From: an uncultured Eubacterium sp. | Lineage (GTDB): Bacteria; Bacillota; Clostridia; Lachnospirales; Lachnospiraceae | DNA length: 46,834 nucleotides | Assembly (NCBI GenBank): GCA_910586445.1 | Contig: CAJUHV010000028.1 | Span: 1-46,834, forward strand | Direction of reading: 5' to 3' | Shown here: piece by piece, positions 1 to 7,096 of the stretch | How the letters are laid out: every line of letters begins with the position of its first letter | How positions within the stretch are numbered: position 1 is the first letter of the stretch | Translations under genes and position numbers: made by a program | The notes under the pieces: model-generated | What the model saw: only the letters and a program-made list of their open reading frames with translations | What the model was told of the DNA's origin: nothing | Databases searched by the model: none

Positions 1-54
1 CTGGCTAAAGTATAGCAGGCTTTTGGAGTTATTCCCAAAAGCCTAATTGAAGAA

Positions 55-649
55 TCAAGACACCAGCACCCCATACAAAATCAATTCATCCCCCGCAGAA
101 CCTTTCTTTTTCACAATACGCACCGTATGCCTGCTCTTTTTCTCAGAAAAGAAGCACGAAACCGTCCCCGGCTGATTGTTATGCGCGCCATAATTGTCTG
201 CATTGATTTCTGAAACCCTGCTGCCATCTACATAGACATCAAACTGTCCGCCGCTGCCATCCTTCTGCCTGACATACAAAAACCCCAGATTTTTACATGC
301 CACTGTAAATTCCAGGCCGCCGCTGCCGTTGCTGCTTTCTAAATTGCCCGGAAAATACCTGCTTTTATTGACCTTTCGAAAAGTCCCCATATGATTTATA
401 TCCAGCTCACGGCACGATAGAATGCCGGCATGCTCATACTCTCTGGAAGTCATGTAAACAGACGGGCGTGTCCCGGCCTGAATCGAACCGGCCTCTTTTT
501 GAAAAATACCGTCCATATATCTGGCAAGCAGTTCTCCTATGACCGCTGAGCCTAAAGCGGACGGATGCACGCCGTCCCCTGACAGCTGGCCTGCCGTGTA
601 AATGCCATGGCGCAGCATATCATTCATTACATTCGCATAACTGACCATC
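55..649 (-). pseudogene. Truncated 3' copy of SGNH/GDSL hydrolase gene
   Basis: The 197 codons read on the minus strand are identical to the last part of the intact hydrolase at 1698-2933, from its internal Met214 onward. The fragment keeps the block V Asp/His (GDGVHPS) and the C-terminal beta-rich domain. It has lost the signal peptide and the nucleophile-serine block, so it cannot be an active esterase. The first in-frame ATG is an internal methionine of the parent gene and has no ribosome binding site. Identity with the parent stops at 649/650. The fragment ends VLVS-stop, one residue shorter than the intact protein (VLVSE-stop), because the DNA diverges just after the last shared codon. 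Confidence 0.85.
58..649. repeat. 592-bp direct repeat, copy 1
   Basis: Position n here corresponds to n+1646 in copy 2. I saw no mismatch on reading, and the encoded residues are identical. Left edge: base 57 (a) differs from 1703 (c). Right edge: base 650 (c) differs from 2296 (g). The left flank (1-57) does not match the sequence before copy 2 (1647-1703), so this is not a simple tandem duplication of one contiguous unit. Confidence 0.9.
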
Positions 650-732
650 CATTGTTCAATAGAAGATATTATGGAAATAATACCTGATCTGGGAAAAAGT
701 AACTATACTTAATTGAAAATCAAAAAAGCCTA

Positions 733-912
733 GAGCGTGTTTGAAAAATGCTTTCTGTGAGATGTGCTTCACACTTGGTACCCAACGGGCATGATATGGA
801 GAATTTATCCCAAATTTATGAGGCATAGCGGGCTATGTTGATTAAATTGGGGAAGAATTATCCGCCGGGTGAAGAGTACAGATCGCAGGAATGATTTTTC
901 AAAGACGTTCTC
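733..912. repeat. Palindromic MITE-like element (about 180 bp)
   Basis: The two ends are imperfect inverted repeats. The left end begins GAGCGTGTTTGAAAAATG; the right end read on the other strand begins GAGAACGTCTTTGAAAAATC. Matching continues inward (a GGAnAATTnnTCCC block in both arms, then CAAATTTAT against CAATTTAAT) to a perfect centre ATAGCGGGCTAT at 825-836. Nearly the whole element can fold into one long hairpin. It has no ORF. It lies between the truncated hydrolase copy and the toxin-antitoxin pair. It could be a non-autonomous transposable element or a repeated structured RNA. Confidence 0.7.
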
Positions 913-1013
913 GTACATCATGAAAATTCACAAAAATCGGGGGGAATAGTTTATATTTTGTTTCGACTATACAATAAAGCAGAACACAGAGCTAATATTT
1001 ATTAAAATTTTAC

Positions 1014-1094
1014 TCGCTTTCAATCAGCTTCTGTGTTATAATAGTAGCATAGATCAATCAGGACAGCTGTTTTATCCAAATTCAATCCGAATTT
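1014..1094 (+). promoter_or_regulatory. Promoter and candidate operator of the YefM-YoeB pair
   Basis: An extended -10 element, TGTTATAAT, lies at 1034-1042; the matching -35 region near 1014-1019 is weak. A palindrome AAATTC-AATCC-GAATTT occupies 1078-1094, downstream of the likely start site and upstream of the antitoxin ribosome binding site (AAGAAAGGAC, about 1130-1139). YefM-type antitoxins autorepress by binding palindromes in their leader, so this is the best operator candidate. Confidence 0.5.
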
Positions 1095-1145
1095 AATCCC
1101 CAAGCGAATGCATACACCAATTCAAATAAAGAAAGGACAATATTT

Positions 1146-1403
1146 ATGATAGCAAAAAACATTCGAAATGCTGTTGAAAATTTTGACAAAACCTGTGACG
1201 ATGTTATACAAAATTGTGAGCCAATGATAATTACTCGTGATAATGGTGCAAACGTCGTCCTTATATCCCAGACAGAATACGATAACCTCTGTGAAAATCT
1301 TTATCTCTGTCAAAACGAGGCCAACTATGCCCACCTGCTTAAATCTATGGCAGAAGCTGAAGCAGGCAGGCTGACTTTCCTTGATCCCCATAAACAACTA
1401 TGA
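1146..1403 (+). CDS. yefM: Phd/YefM-family antitoxin
   Basis: An 85-residue protein with the Phd/YefM layout. The N-terminal DNA-binding fold includes the typical PMIITRDNGANVVLISQTEYDNL segment in two adjacent parts (residues about 26-48), followed by an acidic C-terminal tail that would wrap the toxin. It should neutralise the downstream RNase and repress the operon. Its TGA overlaps the toxin ATG (ATGA at 1400-1403), the usual coupling in this family. The ATG at 1146 follows a good AGAAAGGAC site. Family call is firm; the symbol rests on the YoeB identity of its partner. Confidence 0.9.
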   Translation: MIAKNIRNAVENFDKTCDDVIQNCEPMIITRDNGANVVLISQTEYDNLCENLYLCQNEANYAHLLKSMAEAEAGRLTFLDPHKQL

Positions 1404-1660
1404 TTAAATGTTTTACAGACGAAGCATGGGGCGATTACATTTATTGGTTTGCACAAGATAAGAAAATCGCAAAACGTATTCTCCAACTTTTAGACAGCAT
1501 TGATTCCACTCCTTATTCGGGTCTCGGAAAACCAGAGCCGTTAAAATATAAGCTGTCTGGTCTATGGAGCCGCCGCATCACCGAAGAGCACCGGCTTGTC
1601 TATTCTTGTGAAGAAAACAAAATTATTGTATATTCCTGCCGTTACCACTATAAAAAATAA
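1400..1660 (+). CDS. yoeB: YoeB/Txe-family ribosome-dependent mRNA endonuclease toxin
   Basis: An 86-residue RelE-superfamily toxin, close in length to E. coli YoeB (84 aa). It carries the YoeB blocks GKPEPLK, LSGLWSRRITEEHRLVY and CRYHY. The catalytic residues known from E. coli YoeB (Glu46, Arg65, His83) occur here at the same numbers, so the toxin should be active. It cleaves mRNA at the ribosomal A site when the antitoxin is degraded. It is translationally coupled to yefM. The pair sits between two copies of a hydrolase sequence, consistent with recent arrival or local rearrangement. Confidence 0.93.
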   Translation: MIKCFTDEAWGDYIYWFAQDKKIAKRILQLLDSIDSTPYSGLGKPEPLKYKLSGLWSRRITEEHRLVYSCEENKIIVYSCRYHYKK

Positions 1661-1697
1661 TTTCACAAGTTATCCATACGAAAAACAATTCGAAAAA

Positions 1698-2933
1698 TCA
1701 TTCAGACACCAGCACCCCATACAAAATCAATTCATCCCCCGCAGAACCTTTCTTTTTCACAATACGCACCGTATGCCTGCTCTTTTTCTCAGAAAAGAAG
1801 CACGAAACCGTCCCCGGCTGATTGTTATGCGCGCCATAATTGTCTGCATTGATTTCTGAAACCCTGCTGCCATCTACATAGACATCAAACTGTCCGCCGC
1901 TGCCATCCTTCTGCCTGACATACAAAAACCCCAGATTTTTACATGCCACTGTAAATTCCAGGCCGCCGCTGCCGTTGCTGCTTTCTAAATTGCCCGGAAA
2001 ATACCTGCTTTTATTGACCTTTCGAAAAGTCCCCATATGATTTATATCCAGCTCACGGCACGATAGAATGCCGGCATGCTCATACTCTCTGGAAGTCATG
2101 TAAACAGACGGGCGTGTCCCGGCCTGAATCGAACCGGCCTCTTTTTGAAAAATACCGTCCATATATCTGGCAAGCAGTTCTCCTATGACCGCTGAGCCTA
2201 AAGCGGACGGATGCACGCCGTCCCCTGACAGCTGGCCTGCCGTGTAAATGCCATGGCGCAGCATATCATTCATTACATTCGCATAACTGACCATCGGAAG
2301 ATGGTAATATTCCCCGATCTGCGCCTGTGCGTCCTGGCAGTTTTCCCCGTTTACCCTGGATGTAAAAAGCAGCAGGACTGCCGGCTTGGAATCAGCGTCC
2401 AGCAGCTTGCGGACAAGGTTTTCATAAGCCTGCTTATGCAGGTCTGTATCCTGATCATTTACGGCAAATTCTACCACTACAAGATCTGGATTTTTATCCA
2501 GCACATCCTTCTGGACGCGGTGCACGCCCAGATAAGAATCCGTAGCGCTGATCCCCGCGTTGACGACATCCAGATCTATTTGAGGAAAGCTGTCCTGCCA
2601 CCATCTGGCAAAATATTCTACATAAGACAGCTTTTCATTGAACATGCCGTCTTTTGTGCCCTCTGCCATCTTTCCTTTTGTAATAGAACCGCCGATAAAT
2701 GCTGCCGTCATCTTTTTGCGTGCACGCGCCCTCTGCAGGCAGGTGTACAGTGCCTGTTCATCCTGCTCCCGCCAGGGGCTTGCGAGCTCCATCTGTCTGG
2801 CTGTAACAAGGCTTTCAGCCGGCACCAGTCCTCCTGCGCGTGCCGGGGCAAATTTTGCCGAAACCTGAATGCCGGCCAATAAAACTGTCAATAAAACAAA
2901 TCCATAACAAATGTGAAAAAATGAATTCTTCAT
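1698..2933 (-). CDS. Secreted SGNH/GDSL-type esterase
   Basis: A 411-residue protein. The N terminus is a signal peptide or membrane anchor (hydrophobic residues 10-25, then VSA). Block I is IGGSITKG with the predicted nucleophile Ser83 (GGS replaces the GDS of classical GDSL enzymes). Block III is EFAVND, and block V has Asp238 and His241 in DGVHPS. The C-terminal 120 residues form a separate beta-rich domain like those attached to carbohydrate esterases. The role is probably deacylation of a polysaccharide or glycan outside the membrane; the substrate is unknown. The ATG follows AAAGGAGAAC. The 3' 592 bp is duplicated at 58-649. The stop lies in sequence not shared with the duplicate, so the final Glu may come from the rearrangement. 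Confidence 0.85.
   Translation of the reverse strand: MKNSFFHICYGFVLLTVLLAGIQVSAKFAPARAGGLVPAESLVTARQMELASPWREQDEQALYTCLQRARARKKMTAAFIGGSITKGKMAEGTKDGMFNEKLSYVEYFARWWQDSFPQIDLDVVNAGISATDSYLGVHRVQKDVLDKNPDLVVVEFAVNDQDTDLHKQAYENLVRKLLDADSKPAVLLLFTSRVNGENCQDAQAQIGEYYHLPMVSYANVMNDMLRHGIYTAGQLSGDGVHPSALGSAVIGELLARYMDGIFQKEAGSIQAGTRPSVYMTSREYEHAGILSCRELDINHMGTFRKVNKSRYFPGNLESSNGSGGLEFTVACKNLGFLYVRQKDGSGGQFDVYVDGSRVSEINADNYGAHNNQPGTVSCFFSEKKSRHTVRIVKKKGSAGDELILYGVLVSE
1704..2295. repeat. 592-bp direct repeat, copy 2 (inside the intact gene)
   Basis: Partner of 58-649, in the same orientation, forming the 3' half of the intact SGNH-hydrolase gene. The 1054 bp between the copies carries the palindromic element and the YefM-YoeB pair. 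Recombination between the copies would delete all of that and leave one intact hydrolase gene. Confidence 0.9.
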
Positions 2934-3053
2934 AATATGCCTGTTCTCCTTTTGCCATTGTATTTGTTTTAGATTAAAGAAAAAATCTTACACAAATGCT
3001 ACAAAAGGAACTCTCACGGCTTACATTTTTGTCAGAACTAAAAAACCTGCTTT

Positions 3054-4121
3054 TTACAGATCGGCTTTCAGCTTTTTCACCGCCTCCACGCATTTTGGAT
3101 ACTTCATCAGCTGCTTATATTCCTCCTGCGCCTCCAGCCCCTGCACAAGCATGTGCCTTAATTCTTTTGACATGGCAGGCCGCTTCTGCCCGTCGTTTAT
3201 GTTTAGTCCCGGGGAAAACAAAGCTTTTTTCGGCAGCACAGCCGGGCCTGTGGCAGCCTCGGCATAGCGTACCAGACAATCCGCAGCCTCCTCCAGACGG
3301 CCTGCCCTTAGATAAATTTCTAAAAATTGTCCATGGTACAGGCCGCTGCACCCAAATAGTTCATCAACCGCCTTATACGCTTCACAGATTTCCAGCTCTT
3401 GTTCTATATCCGGCACAGCCTTTGGATTCATCAAAACCGCAAGGCATGTCAGCAGCTGGCGCACAAGCACGTACATCCGTTTTTGCACCGTTTTTAAAGC
3501 CTCCTGCGGCTCATTCTTTTTTAAATACAGATCCGACCAGACCATCGTGGCATCAACCGAATGATCGGGCAGTTCCTCCAGCAGCAGTTCAGCCTGCGCA
3601 AGCTCCTCCTCGCCCAGTGCAATGCCTGCAAGCTGCATCGTAGCCGTCTGCCAGTAATTCGCGTCCTTTGACGCTCTTACTTTTGCAAGCAGATCCTTTG
3701 CGCAGTCTGCCCACCGCTTTTTTGTATCATCATCTGCCGCCGGAAAATACACATGAAAAACATTCCAGACGACCGCAGCATGATATTTTAACGCGGCCGA
3801 ATTTGGATACTCGTGCAGCAGCATTGCAATCATCGGCTCCGCAGACTCATACCCGTCCCGCATGGCAGCCTGCAGCACGGCATTCATCTTCTCAGCTGCC
3901 TCCTGCTCTGTCAGATTTTCTTCAAATTGAAGCAGCGTATCTACACTTGTACCTAATGCCCGCGCCAGGGGACACAGCAGCGTAATATCAGGATACGAAT
4001 TGTCCGTCTCCCACTTGCTTACGGCCGGTGCCGAAACCCCAAGCTGATCGGCCAGCTGATCCTGTGTCAGCCCTTTCTGCCTGCGAAGTGCAGCGATCTT
4101 TCCACCTATTTTTATATCCAT
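3054..4121 (-). CDS. XRE-family regulator with TPR-like C-terminal domain
   Basis: A 355-residue protein beginning MDIKIGGKIAALRRQKGLTQ. Residues 1-60 are a Cro/C1-type helix-turn-helix (LADQLGVSAPAVSKWE). The remaining 290 residues are helical, with paired Leu/Ala-rich helices like tetratricopeptide repeats, as in RRNPP-like or domain-fusion regulators in Clostridia. I chose the ATG at 4121 because GGAGG lies 9 nt upstream; longer in-frame starts lack a site. It is divergent from the DUF3796/XRE pair. The ligand and targets are unknown. The C-terminal part might bind a peptide, but that is inference. Confidence 0.8.
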   Translation of the reverse strand: MDIKIGGKIAALRRQKGLTQDQLADQLGVSAPAVSKWETDNSYPDITLLCPLARALGTSVDTLLQFEENLTEQEAAEKMNAVLQAAMRDGYESAEPMIAMLLHEYPNSAALKYHAAVVWNVFHVYFPAADDDTKKRWADCAKDLLAKVRASKDANYWQTATMQLAGIALGEEELAQAELLLEELPDHSVDATMVWSDLYLKKNEPQEALKTVQKRMYVLVRQLLTCLAVLMNPKAVPDIEQELEICEAYKAVDELFGCSGLYHGQFLEIYLRAGRLEEAADCLVRYAEAATGPAVLPKKALFSPGLNINDGQKRPAMSKELRHMLVQGLEAQEEYKQLMKYPKCVEAVKKLKADL

Positions 4122-4268
4122 AAACAACATCCTCCATCGGCATTCTTTTTTTGTTCCCGCAGCTGCGTTAAATACAGTATAAACAGTGCACATTCTTTTC
4201 GCAATGGAGACTCGATTAAGCAGCAGGCAGAATTTTTTAACCAACAGTTAATTGTACAAATATTTACC

Positions 4269-4325
4269 TTGACTTTTCCATATTTACGTGGTATATTCAT
4301 CACATAAAGATAGAAATATACCACG
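4269..4325 (+). promoter_or_regulatory. Promoter with perfect 11-bp inverted-repeat operator
   Basis: The -35 is TTGACT (4269-4274) and the -10 is TATATT (4292-4297), 17 bp apart. A perfect inverted repeat CGTGGTATATT / AATATACCACG occupies 4287-4297 and 4315-4325. The left arm covers the -10 and the right arm covers the transcript start region, so an occupied site should block transcription. The XRE repressor-like protein encoded at 4701-4898 is the obvious candidate ligand. Confidence 0.75.
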
Positions 4326-4345
4326 CACAAAAGGAGGTATTGTTT

Positions 4346-4708
4346 ATGAAACACAAAATTAACTATTTAGGTTTTTTATCCCTGCTGGCCTTTATTTCCG
4401 TATTGGGATGGTGCACGCAAAACACCGGACTCTACGGATTTTTCGGATTTGCATACTATGTTCGTTATTTCTGGGTCAAACCGGACGAATTTTTCCTGCT
4501 GAATGTGCAGAAGGCTGCTACCTTTGCATTTATGACCGAAATGATTTTCCTAGTTCCTTTTATGTTTGCCTGCACCTATATCTATGACAGCCAGAGAGCC
4601 GTGCCTGCCGCGTTTGGTCTAAGTTTTTCAACAGCTGTTTTTGCATTTACCGCTGCCCTGATCATTCTGGAATGGAAAGAACGAAAAGGAGCGCTGTCAA
4701 ATGATTAA
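4346..4708 (+). CDS. DUF3796-family membrane protein
   Basis: A 120-residue protein with an aromatic, Gly-rich start (INYLGFLSLLAFISVLGW, then LYGFFGFAYYVRYFW) typical of DUF3796, and about four hydrophobic segments. I chose the ATG at 4346 because AGGAGG is 8 nt upstream; an in-frame TTG at 4340 is too close. It overlaps the next gene by 8 nt. Small membrane proteins paired with a short XRE regulator are common in Firmicutes, but the function is not established. Confidence 0.75.
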   Translation: MKHKINYLGFLSLLAFISVLGWCTQNTGLYGFFGFAYYVRYFWVKPDEFFLLNVQKAATFAFMTEMIFLVPFMFACTYIYDSQRAVPAAFGLSFSTAVFAFTAALIILEWKERKGALSND

Positions 4709-4898
4709 AAACCGAATCAAAGAATATCGGGCAAAGCACGACATGAAGCAGTCGGATTTAGCAGAACTTGTGGGTGTCCGCAGGGAAACCATCGGCAATC
4801 TTGAAAAAGGCAGGTACAACCCGTCTTTAGTTCTGGCTTGGAATATCGCAAAGGTGTTCGGCGTTCCGATCGAAGATCTTTTTACTGTCGAAGAATAA
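4701..4898 (+). CDS. Small XRE-family transcriptional regulator
   Basis: A 65-residue stand-alone Cro/C1 helix-turn-helix protein (MIKNRIKEYRAKHDMKQSDLAELVGVRRETI..., ending EDLFTVEE). It belongs to the YozG/HigA-like class of short regulators that follow membrane-protein genes. It overlaps the DUF3796 gene by 8 nt. It probably autoregulates the pair through the inverted repeat at 4287-4325. The fold is certain; the target is inferred. Confidence 0.85.
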   Translation: MIKNRIKEYRAKHDMKQSDLAELVGVRRETIGNLEKGRYNPSLVLAWNIAKVFGVPIEDLFTVEE

Positions 4899-4960
4899 AC
4901 CGATATTTTTTCTATACATCACATTGATTTTGATGTATAATAGATTGCAGAATGTTATTG

Positions 4961-4997
4961 CCCCGCAGCAAACTGCGGGGAATTAAACTCTCTTTTT
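4961..4997 (+). terminator. Rho-independent terminator of the DUF3796/XRE operon
   Basis: A perfect 8-bp stem CCCCGCAG-CAAA-CTGCGGGG (4961-4980) is followed by an AT-rich tract ending CTCTTTTTG. A TATAAT at 4936-4941 just upstream is probably a chance match. Confidence 0.75.
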
Positions 4998-5084
4998 GAT
5001 TAAAACATCAAAAAAAACAGAAAATAATAAGAAAGAGAATTTATAAATTTATAAAAATCAGAATATAAAAGAAATAAATTTTAT

Positions 5085-5357
5085 AAAATTAGGCAGCTTT
5101 TTAAAGTATACGTGACACAATTTACAAAATAAATAACTTTTAAAATATAAATAGCACAATTTACAAATTAGGTGAATTTGAAAAATATACGTAACAGATT
5201 CTATAATATTTAGGTGGATCTAAAAACATACGCAATACAATTTACAAATTTAAGTGAATTTGCAAAGCATACGTAACAGAATTTACAAAATGGCAGCTGA
5301 AATAATATAAGTAACACAATTTATAAAATCAGGCAACTTTAAAAAGTATATATAGAG
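5085..5357. repeat. Degenerate 40-bp tandem repeat array (about 6.8 copies)
   Basis: Successive units start near 5085, 5126, 5165, 5205, 5246, 5287 and 5325 and are 38-41 bp long. Each has an AAAATTAGG-like start, an A-rich middle, a TATACGTAACA-like block and ends ACAATTTAC or a near match. Units differ from each other by substitutions and 1-3 bp indels. There are no unique spacers and no ORF. The array ends about 40 bp before ddh. It could be an array of protein-binding sites, intrinsically curved DNA, or neutral slippage. Confidence 0.85.
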
Positions 5358-5400
5358 AAAATACCAAAAATAGAAAATATGAAAGAAAGGAACACTTATT

Positions 5401-6387
5401 ATGAGCATAAGAATTGGAATTTTAGGTTATGGCAACTTAGGACGCGGCGTAGAATGTGCCGTAAAACAAAACGACGATATGGAACTGGCAGCTGTATTCA
5501 CGCGCAGAAATCCTGCCAGCCTAAAAATTCTTTCCGAAAACGTCCCTGTCTACTCGATCAACGACATACTCAACTATAAGGACGCGATTGATGTCCTGAT
5601 TTTATGCGGCGGCAGCGCTACCGACCTGCCAAAGCAGACACCGGAATACGCCAAATATTTCCATGTCATTGACAGCTTTGATACCCATGCCAAAATTCCT
5701 GCACATTTTGCCAATGTCGATCAGGCAGCAAAAGCCTCCGGCAAAATCGGCATCATTTCCGTAGGCTGGGACCCAGGCATGTTTTCACTCAGCCGTGTCT
5801 ATGCAGATGCGATCCTTCCAGACGGCAGTGATTATACATTCTGGGGACGCGGTGTCAGCCAGGGCCATTCAGATGCGATCCGCAGAATAGAAGGCGTGCT
5901 TGACGCAAGGCAGTACACGATCCCGGTTCCGTCATCTTTAGAAGCAGTCAGAAACGGAGAGACACCAGAGCTTTCCACACGCGAAAAGCATACAAGGGAA
6001 TGCTTTGTCGTGGCAGCCGAGGGCGCAGACCTTCCTAAAATTGAAACCGAGATCAAAGAAATGCCAAATTATTTTGCGGATTATGATACAACCGTTCATT
6101 TTATTTCACAGGAAGAGCTGGACAAAAACCACAGCGGCATTCCGCATGGCGGATTTGTAATCCGAAACGGAAAAACCGGCTGGGAAAAAGAGCATACACA
6201 TACCATCGAATACAGTTTAAGGCTGGATTCCAACCCGGAATTTACCGCATGCGTACTGACTGCTTATGCCAGAGCAGCTTACCGGATGGGCCGGGAAGGC
6301 ATGTGCGGCTGCAAGACTGTACTGGATGTTGCACCTGCTTATTTATGCAGGCAGAGTAATGACCAGCTCCGGCAGCATATGCTGTAA
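5401..6387 (+). CDS. ddh: meso-Diaminopimelate D-dehydrogenase
   Basis: A 328-residue NADPH-dependent enzyme, the usual family length. It makes meso-2,6-diaminopimelate in one step from L-tetrahydrodipicolinate and ammonia, for peptidoglycan and lysine. Visible features are a Rossmann start (RIGILGYGNLGRGVE), the family block GWDPGMFS at about residue 123, the WGRGVSQGHSDA segment near 150, and a C-terminal DVAPAYL. The ATG follows AGAAAGGAAC. It is the first gene after the 40-bp array and lies 28 bp before a response-regulator gene in the same direction, so the three may be co-transcribed. Confidence 0.95.
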   Translation: MSIRIGILGYGNLGRGVECAVKQNDDMELAAVFTRRNPASLKILSENVPVYSINDILNYKDAIDVLILCGGSATDLPKQTPEYAKYFHVIDSFDTHAKIPAHFANVDQAAKASGKIGIISVGWDPGMFSLSRVYADAILPDGSDYTFWGRGVSQGHSDAIRRIEGVLDARQYTIPVPSSLEAVRNGETPELSTREKHTRECFVVAAEGADLPKIETEIKEMPNYFADYDTTVHFISQEELDKNHSGIPHGGFVIRNGKTGWEKEHTHTIEYSLRLDSNPEFTACVLTAYARAAYRMGREGMCGCKTVLDVAPAYLCRQSNDQLRQHML

Positions 6388-6415
6388 ACGGAGCAGGATT
6401 TAACAGGAGTCCGCC

Positions 6416-7096
6416 ATGAATTATGACTGTTTGATTATAGACGATGAGCAGCTGCTTGCAGACAGCACAGCCGAATATTTTAATATGTTTGATGTGAAGA
6501 CCGCAGTTGCATACGATACCTGTGCATGCCGTGCGTTTTTCTTGGAGCACACAGCCAGACTGCTGCTTTTAGATATCAATCTTTCCGACGGCAGCGGATT
6601 TGAATTGTGCAGAAAGCTGCGCCAAAAAACGCAGATTCCGATTCTATTTATTTCTGCGCGCACCAGCGAGGACGATCAGCTGATTGCATTAAATATCGGC
6701 GGCGATGACTATATTCAAAAGCCATATTCGCTCAGCGTCCTGCTTGCAAAAGTAAAAGTCGTTCTGAAACGGTTTGCACAAAATACTGTCCCGTCCTATT
6801 CGGACGGCAGGCTGACCGTTGATTTTCATGCAAAGCAGGTTCTGGTCGGCGGACATCCCGTGAAACTGACTTCGCTCGAATTTAAACTGCTGGCTTATTT
6901 AATCCAGAATGAAAATAAAGCCGTCTCCAAACAGGAGCTGTTCGAACAGGTATGGGGCGACAAATTTACCGGAGACGGCACACTCAATGTCCATATCCGC
7001 AAAATACGCGAAGCCATTGAGCCTGATCCCGGAAAGCCCGCCTACATTACTACAATATGGGGAGAAGGCTACCGGTTTAATGGAGGCATTTCATGA
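6416..7096 (+). CDS. OmpR/PhoB-family response regulator
   Basis: A 226-residue regulator. The receiver domain has the acidic pair Asp9/Asp10, phospho-acceptor Asp53 (LLLDINLSDGSG), Ser80 and Lys102 (QKPY). The C-terminal winged helix (residues about 130-225) ends with the typical TIWGEGYRF. The ribosome binding site is AGGAG. Its stop overlaps the kinase start by 4 nt. Regulators of this type often control LolD/FtsX-type exporters; such an exporter lies at 13704-16806, preceded by 11-bp phased TTTAAGA repeats suited to tandem OmpR-family binding. Confidence 0.93.
   Translation: MNYDCLIIDDEQLLADSTAEYFNMFDVKTAVAYDTCACRAFFLEHTARLLLLDINLSDGSGFELCRKLRQKTQIPILFISARTSEDDQLIALNIGGDDYIQKPYSLSVLLAKVKVVLKRFAQNTVPSYSDGRLTVDFHAKQVLVGGHPVKLTSLEFKLLAYLIQNENKAVSKQELFEQVWGDKFTGDGTLNVHIRKIREAIEPDPGKPAYITTIWGEGYRFNGGIS

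Noticed and set aside
18..43. Hairpin GGCTTTTGG/CCAAAAGCC as terminator of the truncated hydrolase copy
   Set aside because: A 9-bp stem is present, but neither strand has a U-run after it.
2253..2882. 209-codon plus-strand ORF
   Set aside because: It is antisense to the SGNH-hydrolase gene, lacks a ribosome binding site and has no domain.
2996..3643. 215-codon plus-strand ORF, Pro/Ala rich
   Set aside because: It is antisense to the HTH/TPR-like regulator gene; composition is typical of a shadow frame.
4931..4980. Short ncRNA from TATAAT (4936) to the hairpin at 4961
   Set aside because: No usable -35 and only about 15-20 nt before the hairpin; better explained as the terminator of the upstream operon.
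5085..5357. Possible CRISPR array
   Set aside because: Units are degenerate over their full length with no constant repeat and unique spacer pattern, and there are no cas genes in the window.
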